From contig NZ_JBGQOP010000023.1 in the NCBI RefSeq assembly GCF_052119705.1, positions 1 through 52,810 on the forward strand: a stretch of DNA of 52,810 nucleotides, written 5' to 3'. Source of the stretch: Oceanimonas sp052119705 (GTDB lineage Bacteria; Pseudomonadota; Gammaproteobacteria; Enterobacterales; Aeromonadaceae). Made by a program: the position numbers and the translations under genes. A model generated the notes under the pieces. That model was not told the DNA's origin, did not search any database, and saw nothing but the letters and a program-made list of their open reading frames with translations. Positions 41,408 to 49,701 of the stretch are shown here, piece after piece; the first letter of the stretch is position 1; every line of letters starts with the position of its first letter.

Positions 41408-41892
41408 TAGAAACTCAAACGGTTCAGCTGGCGGACAATTTGCTCGGCCGCTTCCCGCTCCATTTGCTCACGCAACTGCTGTTGCTCACGGCTCGATGCC
41501 AGTGCTTGGGCGGACTTATCGAGGAAGCTGCGGTTAAAGGTGACATTAAACACCTGGCGCGACTCATCGGGCATGTCCAGCGTAAAGCGGGTGCCAAAAC
41601 GGCTGGCGTATTCCAATGCGTCGGCGAAGTTATTCACCGAGGCCACCGCATTACTTTGGCCTAAACCGGTAATGCTCAAGATAGGCGCACCTGAACCCGG
41701 TGACACCAACTCGGCGCCAGCTCTTTGCAGGCGTGCCGACACTAACCGATAAAACTGGCTTTTGTCGTCACCGACCAAGGCTAAGCGTCGTAATTCGGGT
41801 GCTAAGTTTTCACCGCCTCTTAACTGAAAGCCGCAACCGACTAACAGTAAGGTCAGCAATATTAAGGCCGTGGCTTTAATCGATGTGAACAT
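41407..41892 (-). CDS. lptE: LPS-assembly lipoprotein LptE
   Basis: 161 residues from ATG 41892. Signal peptide with lipobox LLVGC (Cys near 16), then GFQLRGG. It plugs the LptD barrel for lipopolysaccharide export at the outer membrane. GGA lies 6 nt before the ATG; a longer open frame reaches into the heptad repeat and is unlikely. It lies between leuS and holA, as in E. coli, and overlaps holA. Confidence 0.93.
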   Translation of the reverse strand: MFTSIKATALILLTLLLVGCGFQLRGGENLAPELRRLALVGDDKSQFYRLVSARLQRAGAELVSPGSGAPILSITGLGQSNAVASVNNFADALEYASRFGTRFTLDMPDESRQVFNVTFNRSFLDKSAQALASSREQQQLREQMEREAAEQIVRQLNRLSF

Positions 41893-41911
41893 GAAAATTC
41901 CTTTAACTGAT

Positions 41912-41974
41912 GTGAGGAGTAAGGCGTGAGGTGTTAGGGGTAACCACCTCACTCTTCACCCCTCACGCCTCACA
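41912..41974. repeat. Heptad-repeat hairpin between leuS and lptE
   Basis: Nine contiguous 7-mers in one frame: GTGAGGA, GTAAGGC, GTGAGGT, GTTAGGG, a central GTAACCA, then CCTCACT, CTTCACC, CCTCACG and CCTCACA. The two sides are complementary except at the variable positions, so a long hairpin with several pairing registers is possible. This is the clearest member of the family. Confidence 0.92.
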
Positions 41975-41980
41975 ACAAGA

Positions 41981-44563
41981 TCAGTTCGCTACAATATTCA
42001 GCAGCTTACCGGGTACGTAGATAACCTTGCGTACGGTTTTGTCTGCTAAGTGGCGCGACACGTTTTCATCGGCTTGGGCAATGGCGCTTACCGCATCTTG
42101 GTCGGCATCGGCGGCCACGGTAATTTTACCCCGTACCTTGCCGTTCACCTGCACCACGACTAGCTTTTCATCTTCTACCAAGGCTTGGGCATCCACCACA
42201 GGCCAAGGCGCGTGATCGATATCTTGCTGACCCAGTGCTTGCCACAACTCAAAACAAGTGTGCGGAATAATTGGGTGCAACATGACGATAATGGCGGCCA
42301 GTGCTTCTTGTAACAGCGCGCGATTTTGTGCATCTGTGTTGTCAATCTTGGTCAGCTTGTTCATCAGCTCCATCACAGCGGCAATGGCGGTGTTAAAGGT
42401 TTGACGACGACCGATATCATCGCTGACTTTAGCGATGGTCTTATGCACGTCTCGGCGCAGCGCTTTTTGCTCACCGGTTAAACTTGCCACATCAAGTGCG
42501 GCTACTGAGCCTTGTGTTTGATGCTCAAACACCAGTTTCCATAAGCGTTTAATAAAGCGTTGCGCGCCTTCCACACCTGAGTCTGACCATTCCAGCGTCA
42601 TATCGGCGGGGGCGGCAAACATCATGAACAAACGCACGGTATCGGCGCCGTATTTATCGATCATGGTTTGTGGGTCTATGCCGTTATTTTTCGACTTAGA
42701 CATCTTAGTCATGCCGGTGTGTACCAGCTCATGACCGTCTTTATCCAGTGCCTTTCGGATGCGGCCTTTTTCGTCACGCTCAAGATTCACATCGAGGGGG
42801 CTTACCCAGTTACGCGCACCTTTTTCATCTGTGTAGTAAAAGGCATCGGCTAATACCATGCCTTGGCACAGTAAGCGCTTAAACGGCTCGTCAGATTCCA
42901 CCAAACCGGTATCGCGCAGCAACTTATGGAAGAAACGGGCGTACAACAGGTGCATACAGGCGTGTTCGATACCGCCGATATATTGATCCACCGGCAACCA
43001 GTAGTTGGCCTTTTCTGGGTTCAGCATGCCGTCTTTATTGTGCGGGCTGCAGTAGCGCGCGTAATACCAAGATGACTCCATGAAGGTGTCGAAGGTATCG
43101 GTTTCGCGCAGTGCCGGTTGGCCGTTATAAGTGGTTTTCGCCCACTCAGGATCCGCTTTGATCGGGCTTTGAATACCGTCCATTACCACGTCTTCAGGCA
43201 GTATCACCGGCAAGTCTGCCTCGGGTACGCCCACTACTGAGCCGTCTTCCAGCGTCAACATCGGGATAGGGGCACCCCAGTAGCGCTGGCGGCTTACGCC
43301 CCAATCGCGCAGGCGATAATTCACGGTACGCTGCCCAAGTTTTTTCTCGATTAAGGTATCGGCGATGGCATCAAATGCCGCTTGAAAGTCTAACCCATCA
43401 AATTGCTCGGAGTTAAACAGCAGGCCGTGCTCGGTAAAGGCCGCTTCGCTGATATCAAGCTCAGTGCCGTCGGTGGGCTTAATAACCGGGATAATATCCA
43501 AGCCGTAAAGTTTTGCAAATTCAAAGTCGCGATCATCGTGAGCCGGTACCGACATCACGGCACCTGAGCCGTAATCCATCAATACGAAGTTGGCCACCCA
43601 AATCGGCACTTGCTTAGCCGTTAACGGATGCTCGGCATACAAACCCGTGGCCATGCCTTTTTTGTCCATGGTGGCCATGTCGGCTTCGGCGACTTTGCTG
43701 TTGTGCTTGCACTCGTCAATAAAGGCGGCCAAGGCGGGATTGGTAGCGGCAGCTTGCGCGGCCAACGGGTGACCGGCGGCAATGCCGACGTAGGTCACAC
43801 CAAACAAGGTATCGGGGCGGGTGGTATAAACAGAAAAAGCCTCATCTTGGCCACTGACCTTAAAGCTCAAGGTGACGCCTTCGCTGCGGCCAATCCAGTT
43901 GCGCTGCATGGCTTTAACTTGCTCTGGCCATTCGTCCAGATTATCCAGCTCGTTCAGCAATTCGTCGGCATAGGCGGTGATTTTAATAAACCACTGGGGA
44001 ATTTCTTTGCGCTCTACCGGCGTGTCACAACGCCAGCAACAGCCGTCGTTTACTTGCTCGTTGGCCAGTACGGTTTCATCGTTCGGACACCAGTTAACGG
44101 ACGAGGTCTTCTTATAGACCAAGCCTTTATCGTACAACTTAGTGAAGAACCACTGCTCCCAACGGTAATATTCGGGGTCACAGGTGGCGAACTCACGGCT
44201 CCAGTCATAACCAAAGCCCAAGCGCTTGAGCTGGTTTTTCATGTAGTCGATGTTTTCGTAGGTCCAAGGCGCGGGTGCCGTCTTGTTATTGATGGCGGCG
44301 TTCTCGGCAGGCAGGCCAAATGCATCCCAACCTATAGGCTGCATAACATTTTTACCTTGCAGCCGTTGATAGCGCGAGATAACGTCACCTATGGTGTAGT
44401 TACGTACATGCCCCATGTGCAGTCGGCCGGAGGGATAAGGAAACATGGAAAGACAGTAGAACTTCTCTTTATCCGCTTGTTCGGTAGCCTTAAAGGTCTG
44501 CTGATTTGCCCACAAACCTTGTACTTTGGGCTCAATATTGTGGGGAATGTATTGCTCTTGCAT
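41981..44563 (-). CDS. leuS: Leucyl-tRNA synthetase
   Basis: 860 residues from ATG 44563, the E. coli length, starting MQEQYIPHNIEPKVQGLW. HIGH-type motif PYPSGRLHMGHVRNY, editing domain with TTRPDTLFGVTYV, and MSKSK motif TKMSKSKNNGID. It charges tRNA-Leu. The frame is open to ATG 44617, which has a good AGGG site at 6 nt, so an 18-residue extension is possible; homology favours the shorter form. First gene of leuS-lptE-holA. Confidence 0.97.
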   Translation of the reverse strand: MQEQYIPHNIEPKVQGLWANQQTFKATEQADKEKFYCLSMFPYPSGRLHMGHVRNYTIGDVISRYQRLQGKNVMQPIGWDAFGLPAENAAINNKTAPAPWTYENIDYMKNQLKRLGFGYDWSREFATCDPEYYRWEQWFFTKLYDKGLVYKKTSSVNWCPNDETVLANEQVNDGCCWRCDTPVERKEIPQWFIKITAYADELLNELDNLDEWPEQVKAMQRNWIGRSEGVTLSFKVSGQDEAFSVYTTRPDTLFGVTYVGIAAGHPLAAQAAATNPALAAFIDECKHNSKVAEADMATMDKKGMATGLYAEHPLTAKQVPIWVANFVLMDYGSGAVMSVPAHDDRDFEFAKLYGLDIIPVIKPTDGTELDISEAAFTEHGLLFNSEQFDGLDFQAAFDAIADTLIEKKLGQRTVNYRLRDWGVSRQRYWGAPIPMLTLEDGSVVGVPEADLPVILPEDVVMDGIQSPIKADPEWAKTTYNGQPALRETDTFDTFMESSWYYARYCSPHNKDGMLNPEKANYWLPVDQYIGGIEHACMHLLYARFFHKLLRDTGLVESDEPFKRLLCQGMVLADAFYYTDEKGARNWVSPLDVNLERDEKGRIRKALDKDGHELVHTGMTKMSKSKNNGIDPQTMIDKYGADTVRLFMMFAAPADMTLEWSDSGVEGAQRFIKRLWKLVFEHQTQGSVAALDVASLTGEQKALRRDVHKTIAKVSDDIGRRQTFNTAIAAVMELMNKLTKIDNTDAQNRALLQEALAAIIVMLHPIIPHTCFELWQALGQQDIDHAPWPVVDAQALVEDEKLVVVQVNGKVRGKITVAADADQDAVSAIAQADENVSRHLADKTVRKVIYVPGKLLNIVAN

Positions 44564-44687
44564 GTGTGACATCCGGATCTGAGAAATGGGTGATAAACCA
44601 CGGCGATATATCGACATAGAATACCCTAGGGGGGGAAAGGCAACAATAGCCGCCCCCTAGCACCGAGCATCTTAAGGGAGAAAGCAC

Positions 44688-45173
44688 ATGGATAATCAGG
44701 ATCATAAGAAGAAAAAAGGCTACGAAGAGTTTGTGGCCGAGCTGAAAAAACGCTGGCAAGAAGATGATAGTATCAGCATTAAGGAGCTGGTGGATAAGAC
44801 CCGCGCCTACATGGAAGCGGCCAGCGATTTAACGAAAGATGAATTGGCGCTGATTGCCGAATACGTGAAACGCGATTTGGTGGAGTTAGAAGAAAGTGGC
44901 GATGCATTTAGAGACAGCATGTATTATCAAAGCATTAAAGGCACTATTTGGGGCTGGCTGTCTGAGATCACCGATAAAAGCCAACTAGAATGGCACGAGC
45001 TGGCCATGGAATTAACCAATCACGGCGAATACCAAGCTGGCGACATCGTCGGTCCCGGCCGCTTTGATTGCACCTTGTGCGCCCATTCTCATGAAATAAC
45101 TCACCCCGAAGTGCTAACCAGCTGTTTGGAGTGCAATCACGATCGCTTTATCCGTAGGCCGTTAGCGGTGTAA
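44688..45173 (+). CDS. ybeL: DUF1451 zinc-ribbon protein YbeL
   Basis: A 161-residue protein (E. coli YbeL 160). A helical, acidic N-terminal part is followed by a C-terminal zinc ribbon formed by CTLC and CLEC pairs (about 127-130 and 147-150). The function is unknown. Start ATG 44688 follows GGGAGAAAG. It is divergent from leuS and followed by a large repeat-rich gap. Confidence 0.93.
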   Translation: MDNQDHKKKKGYEEFVAELKKRWQEDDSISIKELVDKTRAYMEAASDLTKDELALIAEYVKRDLVELEESGDAFRDSMYYQSIKGTIWGWLSEITDKSQLEWHELAMELTNHGEYQAGDIVGPGRFDCTLCAHSHEITHPEVLTSCLECNHDRFIRRPLAV

Positions 45174-45177
45174 CAGA

Positions 45178-45212
45178 CAGCGCCGAGCACCAAGCGCCCG
45201 GCGCCCAGCTAA
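45178..45212. repeat. GC-rich heptad repeats after ybeL
   Basis: CAGCGCC, GAGCACC, AAGCGCC, CGGCGCC and CAGCTAA follow the ybeL stop. They are the inverse of the set at 45611-45645. Confidence 0.75.
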
Positions 45213-45283
45213 AAAGAGTGAGTGAGGGAAACAACACAGGATCTGCAGGCTCGGTGTTGGGTCGGGTTTCGTATTTAACTTTT

Positions 45284-45502
45284 GTAGATGCTCGTCTCTT
45301 CGGCGAAGAGGACTTCGGCACGGTTTGGTGTCTTGTTTCAAAGCAGCTAGCTACGCTGGCCCAGCGAAGTCCTCTTTACCAAAGAGACGTGGCTACAGAT
45401 ACTCTGTTTTTTGTAGTGTGCCAATTTATTCGGCACGGTTTTGTTCTAATTTTTAGGCTAAATATCCTGCTTCGCAGGACCAGCGAATAAATTGCTGGCT
45501 AC
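45284..45502. repeat. REP/BIME cluster, copy 2
   Basis: Four GTAG-headed REP-like hairpins in alternating orientation: plus from 45284, minus ending 45396, plus 45413-45437, minus 45481-45502. The first pair share a CGTCTCTT...AAGAGGACTTCG arm (22 of 25 matches); the second pair share AATTTATTCG. It parallels the cluster at 22611. This roughly 470-bp gap has no credible gene. Confidence 0.75.
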
Positions 45503-45563
45503 AAGTTCAAAACCATTTGCAGCTAGCCTTGTTTTTGTGGTCGGCAAAATCTATTTTTACAAT

Positions 45564-45599
45564 TAAAAAAATGCCGCATCACATGATGCGGCGTTTTTG
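45564..45599. terminator. Bidirectional terminator between ybeL and lnt
   Basis: A-run, GCCGCATC, an ACAT loop, GATGCGGC, T-run. It can serve both convergent genes. Confidence 0.88.
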
Positions 45600-45610
45600 T
45601 ATCTCACTTG

Positions 45611-45645
45611 GGCGCTTGGTGCTTAGCGTCGGGCGCTGCGTTAGC
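45611..45645. repeat. GC-rich heptad repeats at the lnt 3' end
   Basis: GGCGCTT, GGTGCTT, AGCGTCG, GGCGCTG and CGTTAGC. The last unit includes the lnt stop codon, as also happens for pepD. Confidence 0.75.
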
Positions 45646-47191
45646 TTCTTGCTCTCATGCGCAGGTTTTGTTGGGCGGCTAAGCGTTGTTGGCGGCCGTG
45701 AAACTGGCGGCGGCCTTGGGTGATGCCCACCAGTCCACTGATCAATAACCAAGCCAGTAATGGCGTGCTGCCATAGCGGGCATAAGGGGTGAGGCCAGTC
45801 ATGCCGGTCACCTTAGCTTGCAATACGCCGGTTTCAAACTGGGGCAAGCTGGCGGTGATCTGACCCTTTTCATCGGTGACCAAGGTGACCCCATTATTGG
45901 TGGCACGTATTAATGGCCGGCCTAATTCCAGCGCACGCATGCGGGCAATTTGCTGGTGCTGCCAAGGGCCCCAAGACTCGCCAAACCAAGTATCGTTGGA
46001 TACGGTGAGCAAGTAGTCGGTGTCGGGCTTCATGTTAGCGCGCACTAAACGGGGAAAGGCAACTTCATAACAAATGGCCACGCTGAGCTGCTGATCTCCG
46101 ACGCTTAAATCGGGCTGTTCCGCTTTACCGCGCGCAAAAGATGACATGGGCAAATCAAAAAGTGGCGCTAGAGGGCGTAACAAGTCACCAAAGGGCACAA
46201 ACTCGCCTATCGGTACTAAATGCTGCTTGTAGTAGCGATTACTGTGGTTCAACCCATAAGGAATACTATTTTTGCCAAGGGTAATGACGGCGTTATAGAT
46301 GTCACCCGAGGCAGACTCTGAGACTAGACCTGTGATCAAGCTTTGCTTACGATCACGCATCAAGAGATCCACTTGCTCCAACCAAGGAGCGAGTTCTTGC
46401 TCAGTGCTGGGCAGTGCCGACTCAGGCCAAATGACGACGTCCGCATCCCGCTCTGGCAAGGTGAGGCTAATGTAGCGCTGTAAACTTCTTTCTAATTGGC
46501 CTGGGCTCCACTTAATGGACTGTTCAATATTGCCTTGTACCAGTGCAAAGTTACTTTCTGTAGTAGGCGTGACCCACTGCACACTGCCGCTGCCATAGGC
46601 TAAGCCCCACAGCAGTATGGCGGTAAAGCCTGGCCATAAGCTGATTTTACGCTGCAACAATAGCCAAATGCTGGCGGCAGTAAAAATGAGTAGCCAGCTA
46701 ATACCTTGCACGCCAACCACAGGGGCTAAGCTGGCTAGCGGGCCATCGACCTGACTGTAACCAAACCATAACCAAGGGAAGCCGGTCATGACCCAGCCTC
46801 GTAACCAGTCGGCAACCACCAACAGGGCGGGTAACACCAGCAGGGCACGCCAAGTGCGAGAGGGCACTAAGCGTTGCGCCAGCCAAATAGCGGCGGCGGT
46901 ATACAAACTTAAATACGCGGCTAACAAGCCCACCAAAACGGCAGCCAACCACAAGGGCAGGCCGCCAAAAATGGTCATGCTGTTATGGATCCACCACAAA
47001 CCCACGGCATAAAATCCCATGGCCCAGATAAAGCCTTGCCGTGCGGCTCGCCCAGCGCTGAGATTTTGGGTAGTGGCATATAGACCCAAGATGGACACCA
47101 AGACGAGTGGCCAAATATCAAAGGGGCTGAAAGCAAACACACCTAAAGCCCCGCTCAGCAGGGCTCCAAGGCTAAGTAATAAGTGGCGCAC
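45641..47191 (-). CDS. lnt: Apolipoprotein N-acyltransferase
   Basis: A 516-residue inner-membrane enzyme (E. coli 512). About six N-terminal helices precede a carbon-nitrogen hydrolase domain with the catalytic triad in WPESALP (Glu), KQHLVPIGEFVPFG (Lys) and ICYEVAFP (Cys). It adds the third acyl chain to lipoproteins. GTG 47191 starts 2 nt after the corC stop, so the genes are coupled. This operon also supplies the substrate-dependent lipoproteins seen nearby (LptE, RlpA). Confidence 0.96.
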   Translation of the reverse strand: MRHLLLSLGALLSGALGVFAFSPFDIWPLVLVSILGLYATTQNLSAGRAARQGFIWAMGFYAVGLWWIHNSMTIFGGLPLWLAAVLVGLLAAYLSLYTAAAIWLAQRLVPSRTWRALLVLPALLVVADWLRGWVMTGFPWLWFGYSQVDGPLASLAPVVGVQGISWLLIFTAASIWLLLQRKISLWPGFTAILLWGLAYGSGSVQWVTPTTESNFALVQGNIEQSIKWSPGQLERSLQRYISLTLPERDADVVIWPESALPSTEQELAPWLEQVDLLMRDRKQSLITGLVSESASGDIYNAVITLGKNSIPYGLNHSNRYYKQHLVPIGEFVPFGDLLRPLAPLFDLPMSSFARGKAEQPDLSVGDQQLSVAICYEVAFPRLVRANMKPDTDYLLTVSNDTWFGESWGPWQHQQIARMRALELGRPLIRATNNGVTLVTDEKGQITASLPQFETGVLQAKVTGMTGLTPYARYGSTPLLAWLLISGLVGITQGRRQFHGRQQRLAAQQNLRMRARS

Positions 47192-47193
47192 TT

Positions 47194-48075
47194 TTATAGG
47201 GTATCCGAGGTGGAGGAGTCTTGAGTACTGGGGAGCTTAACCTGTAATTGCAGCAAACGTCGACGATCCGCGTGGGCCACCTTAAAGACAAAGCCGTTAA
47301 TTTCGAGCTGTTCACCTTTAGCGGGCAAATGACCGAAGGCGTGCATCACGAGTCCGCCTACTGTATCTGCCTCTTCATCACTAAAGTCGGTATTAAAGAA
47401 TTCATTAAAATCTTCGATGTCGGTAAGGGCGGCCACTGCAAATACCCGCGACGTAATTTGGCGGATTTCAGCGGTTTCTTGCGCATCAAACTCGTCTTCT
47501 ATATCGCCGACGATCAACTCCAGAATGTCTTCTATGGTCACCAAGCCCGAGACGCCACCAAATTCATCAACCACGATCGCCATGTGATAGCGCTCTTGGC
47601 GAAATTCTTTGAGCAGTTTATCGAGACGCTTACTCTCAGGCACCACCACGGCCGGGCGCAGTACCTTGTCGATGGTGAAGGTATTATCGTTAAGACCGTA
47701 GCCATATTGCAGCAGATCCTTGGCCAGCAATATGCCCTCTATGTGGTCTTTATCTTCATTTACCACCGGAAAGCGCGAATGGGTAGACTCGATAATCATG
47801 GGCAAAAATGAGGACACGGGCTGAGATTTCTCCACCGTCACCATTTGTGAACGCGGGATCATAATGTCTCGCACTCTGAGCTCGCTCACCGCGAGCACGC
47901 CTTCAATCATGTCTTTGGTATCTTGATCGATAAGCTCTCGTTGACTGGCTTCCATGATCACTTCTACTAACTCTTCACGGTTCTTCGGTTCGCCCTGAAA
48001 AAGTTGGCCCAGTTTCTCTAGCCAATTTTTCTTAACGGACGAACCGTATTCTGAGTTCGAATTGTCGTCGCTCAT
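47194..48075 (-). CDS. corC: CNNM/CorC-type protein with CBS pair
   Basis: A 293-residue cytoplasmic protein (E. coli YbeX 292). RVRDIMIPRSQM opens two CBS domains (about 70-190), followed by a CorC/HlyC C-terminal domain (about 205-285). It is linked to magnesium and cobalt efflux and, in E. coli, to ribosome-related phenotypes. The place in ybeZ-ybeY-corC-lnt is conserved. ATG 48075. Confidence 0.95.
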   Translation of the reverse strand: MSDDNSNSEYGSSVKKNWLEKLGQLFQGEPKNREELVEVIMEASQRELIDQDTKDMIEGVLAVSELRVRDIMIPRSQMVTVEKSQPVSSFLPMIIESTHSRFPVVNEDKDHIEGILLAKDLLQYGYGLNDNTFTIDKVLRPAVVVPESKRLDKLLKEFRQERYHMAIVVDEFGGVSGLVTIEDILELIVGDIEDEFDAQETAEIRQITSRVFAVAALTDIEDFNEFFNTDFSDEEADTVGGLVMHAFGHLPAKGEQLEINGFVFKVAHADRRRLLQLQVKLPSTQDSSTSDTL

Positions 48076-48084
48076 TGACCTAAT

Positions 48085-48561
48085 TTAACCTTCATCATCT
48101 AAGTAGGGATTGGCAAAGCCAAGGGTAGCCAGAATGGCAATTTCTTTTGCTTCCATTATGTCGGCTTCATCATCTTCAATATGGTCATAGCCCAGTAAAT
48201 GCAAGCAGCCGTGTATCACCATGTGCGCCCAATGGGCGGTGAGCGGTTTAGCCTGCTCAATGGCTTCCCGCTCCACCACTTGGCGACAGATGACTAAGTC
48301 TCCCAATAAGGGCAGTACTATGCCGGGCGGGGCGTCAAAGGGGAAAGATAGCACATTGGTGGACTTATCCTTACCTCTATAGTCACGGTTAAGCTCTTGG
48401 CTCTCTGCTTCGTCCACCAAACGCACCGTCACTTCGGCCTCTTCGCGCTCGTCTGCCAGTGCCGCTTGCAGCGCGGCTTGCAACCAAGTCTCGAATTCAG
48501 CTTCGCTCGGCAAATCCGGTGTCTCATCACAGGCGACTTGTAAATCTAACCACAACTTCAT
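48085..48561 (-). CDS. ybeY: Endoribonuclease YbeY
   Basis: A 158-residue metalloprotein (E. coli 155) involved in 16S rRNA 3' maturation and ribosome quality control. The zinc triad is in HGCLHLLGYDH (about 117-127). The core also has RGKDKSTNVLSFPF. ATG 48561. It lies 15 nt after ybeZ and 9 nt before corC. Confidence 0.97.
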   Translation of the reverse strand: MKLWLDLQVACDETPDLPSEAEFETWLQAALQAALADEREEAEVTVRLVDEAESQELNRDYRGKDKSTNVLSFPFDAPPGIVLPLLGDLVICRQVVEREAIEQAKPLTAHWAHMVIHGCLHLLGYDHIEDDEADIMEAKEIAILATLGFANPYLDDEG

Positions 48562-48576
48562 GATGTTCCTTGTTCT

Positions 48577-49617
48577 CTAGTTTTGCTTGTCGTTTAGAGC
48601 GGCTTGGTCGTTTAGCTCTGCTTGCTGATTGTCGAAGGCTTCGTATGCGCGCACTATGCGCGCCACCACGGGGTGGCGCACAACATCTTCTGCATAAAAG
48701 AAGTTAAAAGAGAGGCCTTCAACGCCATCCAGTATTTCTATGGCGTGGCGCAAGCCGGACTTAGCATTACGCGGCAAGTCGATCTGGGTAATGTCGCCGG
48801 TGACCACGGCTCGCGAGTTAAAGCCGATGCGGGTTAAGAACATCTTCATTTGCTCAAGCGTGGTGTTTTGGCTTTCGTCGAGAATAATAAAGGCATCATT
48901 TAAGGTGCGACCGCGCATATAGGCCAAGGGCGCCACTTCAATCACATTGCGCTCAATCAGCCGCTCGACTTGCTCAAAGCCGAGCATTTCAAAGAGGGCG
49001 TCATACAGCGGGCGCAAATAAGGGTCGACTTTCTTGCTTAAGTCGCCGGGCAAGAAGCCCAGTTTTTCACCGGCTTCTACGGCGGGGCGGGTCAATAAGA
49101 TGCGCCGCACTTCTTGGCGTTCCAAGGCATCTACCGCCGCTGCCACGGCTAAATAGGTTTTACCTGTGCCGGCAGGACCAATGCCAAAGGTAATATCATG
49201 GCTTAACATATGCGCCATATAATGCGCTTGATTCGGCGTGCGTGGTTTAATGAGACCGCGCTTGGTCTTAATATTCACTGACTTGCCGTACACATGCTCG
49301 ATATCCGCTGTGTCATCTTGATCCAATATCTTGCCTTCTTGAATGGCTAAATGCACCACTTCTGGCGTGATATCAGGCACGGCTTGGCCGCGCAGCGGTT
49401 GGGTTTCCACATACAAATGCTTTAATAAATCGGCGGCTATGTTCACCTGAGCCAGAGTGCCCACTAGGGTGAAATGCTGATTAATATGATTAATTTCTAT
49501 GCCTAAACGACGTTCAAGTTGCTTGATGTTGTCATCAAGCGGGCCACAGAGGCTGGCCAAGCGCGCGCCATCGGCGGGCGCTAATTCAAGTTCTAAAGTA
49601 GTCACGGCAGAGGTCAA
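48577..49617 (-). CDS. ybeZ: PhoH-like ATPase YbeZ
   Basis: A 346-residue ATPase (E. coli 346-359). Walker A GPAGTGKT near residue 137, Walker B FIILDESQN, and the PhoH signature RPAVEAGEKLGFLPGDL. It associates with YbeY. TTG 49617 follows AGGAG at 5-6 nt and gives a normal N-terminus. The gap to miaB carries a heptad repeat. Confidence 0.96.
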   Translation of the reverse strand: MTSAVTTLELELAPADGARLASLCGPLDDNIKQLERRLGIEINHINQHFTLVGTLAQVNIAADLLKHLYVETQPLRGQAVPDITPEVVHLAIQEGKILDQDDTADIEHVYGKSVNIKTKRGLIKPRTPNQAHYMAHMLSHDITFGIGPAGTGKTYLAVAAAVDALERQEVRRILLTRPAVEAGEKLGFLPGDLSKKVDPYLRPLYDALFEMLGFEQVERLIERNVIEVAPLAYMRGRTLNDAFIILDESQNTTLEQMKMFLTRIGFNSRAVVTGDITQIDLPRNAKSGLRHAIEILDGVEGLSFNFFYAEDVVRHPVVARIVRAYEAFDNQQAELNDQAALNDKQN

Positions 49618-49641
49618 ATTAACTCCTGTTATTCAATAAAC

Positions 49642-49695
49642 GTGAGGAGTAAATGGTGAGGCGAGAGGGGAAACGTCTTTGCCTCACTCCTTACG
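49642..49695. repeat. Heptad-repeat element between miaB and ybeZ
   Basis: GTGAGGA, GTAAATG, GTGAGGC and GAGAGGG, then GAAACGT, and the opposite-sense CCTCACT and CCTTACG at 49682-49695. Confidence 0.85.
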
Positions 49696-49701
49696 GATAA
49701 G

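Noticed and set aside
41912..41974. CRISPR-like array
   Set aside because: Units are contiguous 7-mers without spacers, and no cas genes are present.
43628..44569. 313-codon plus-strand ORF inside leuS
   Set aside because: Long antisense shadow of a clear leuS; no domain recognisable.
45218..45490. 90-codon ORF after ybeL
   Set aside because: Lies within the BIME cluster.
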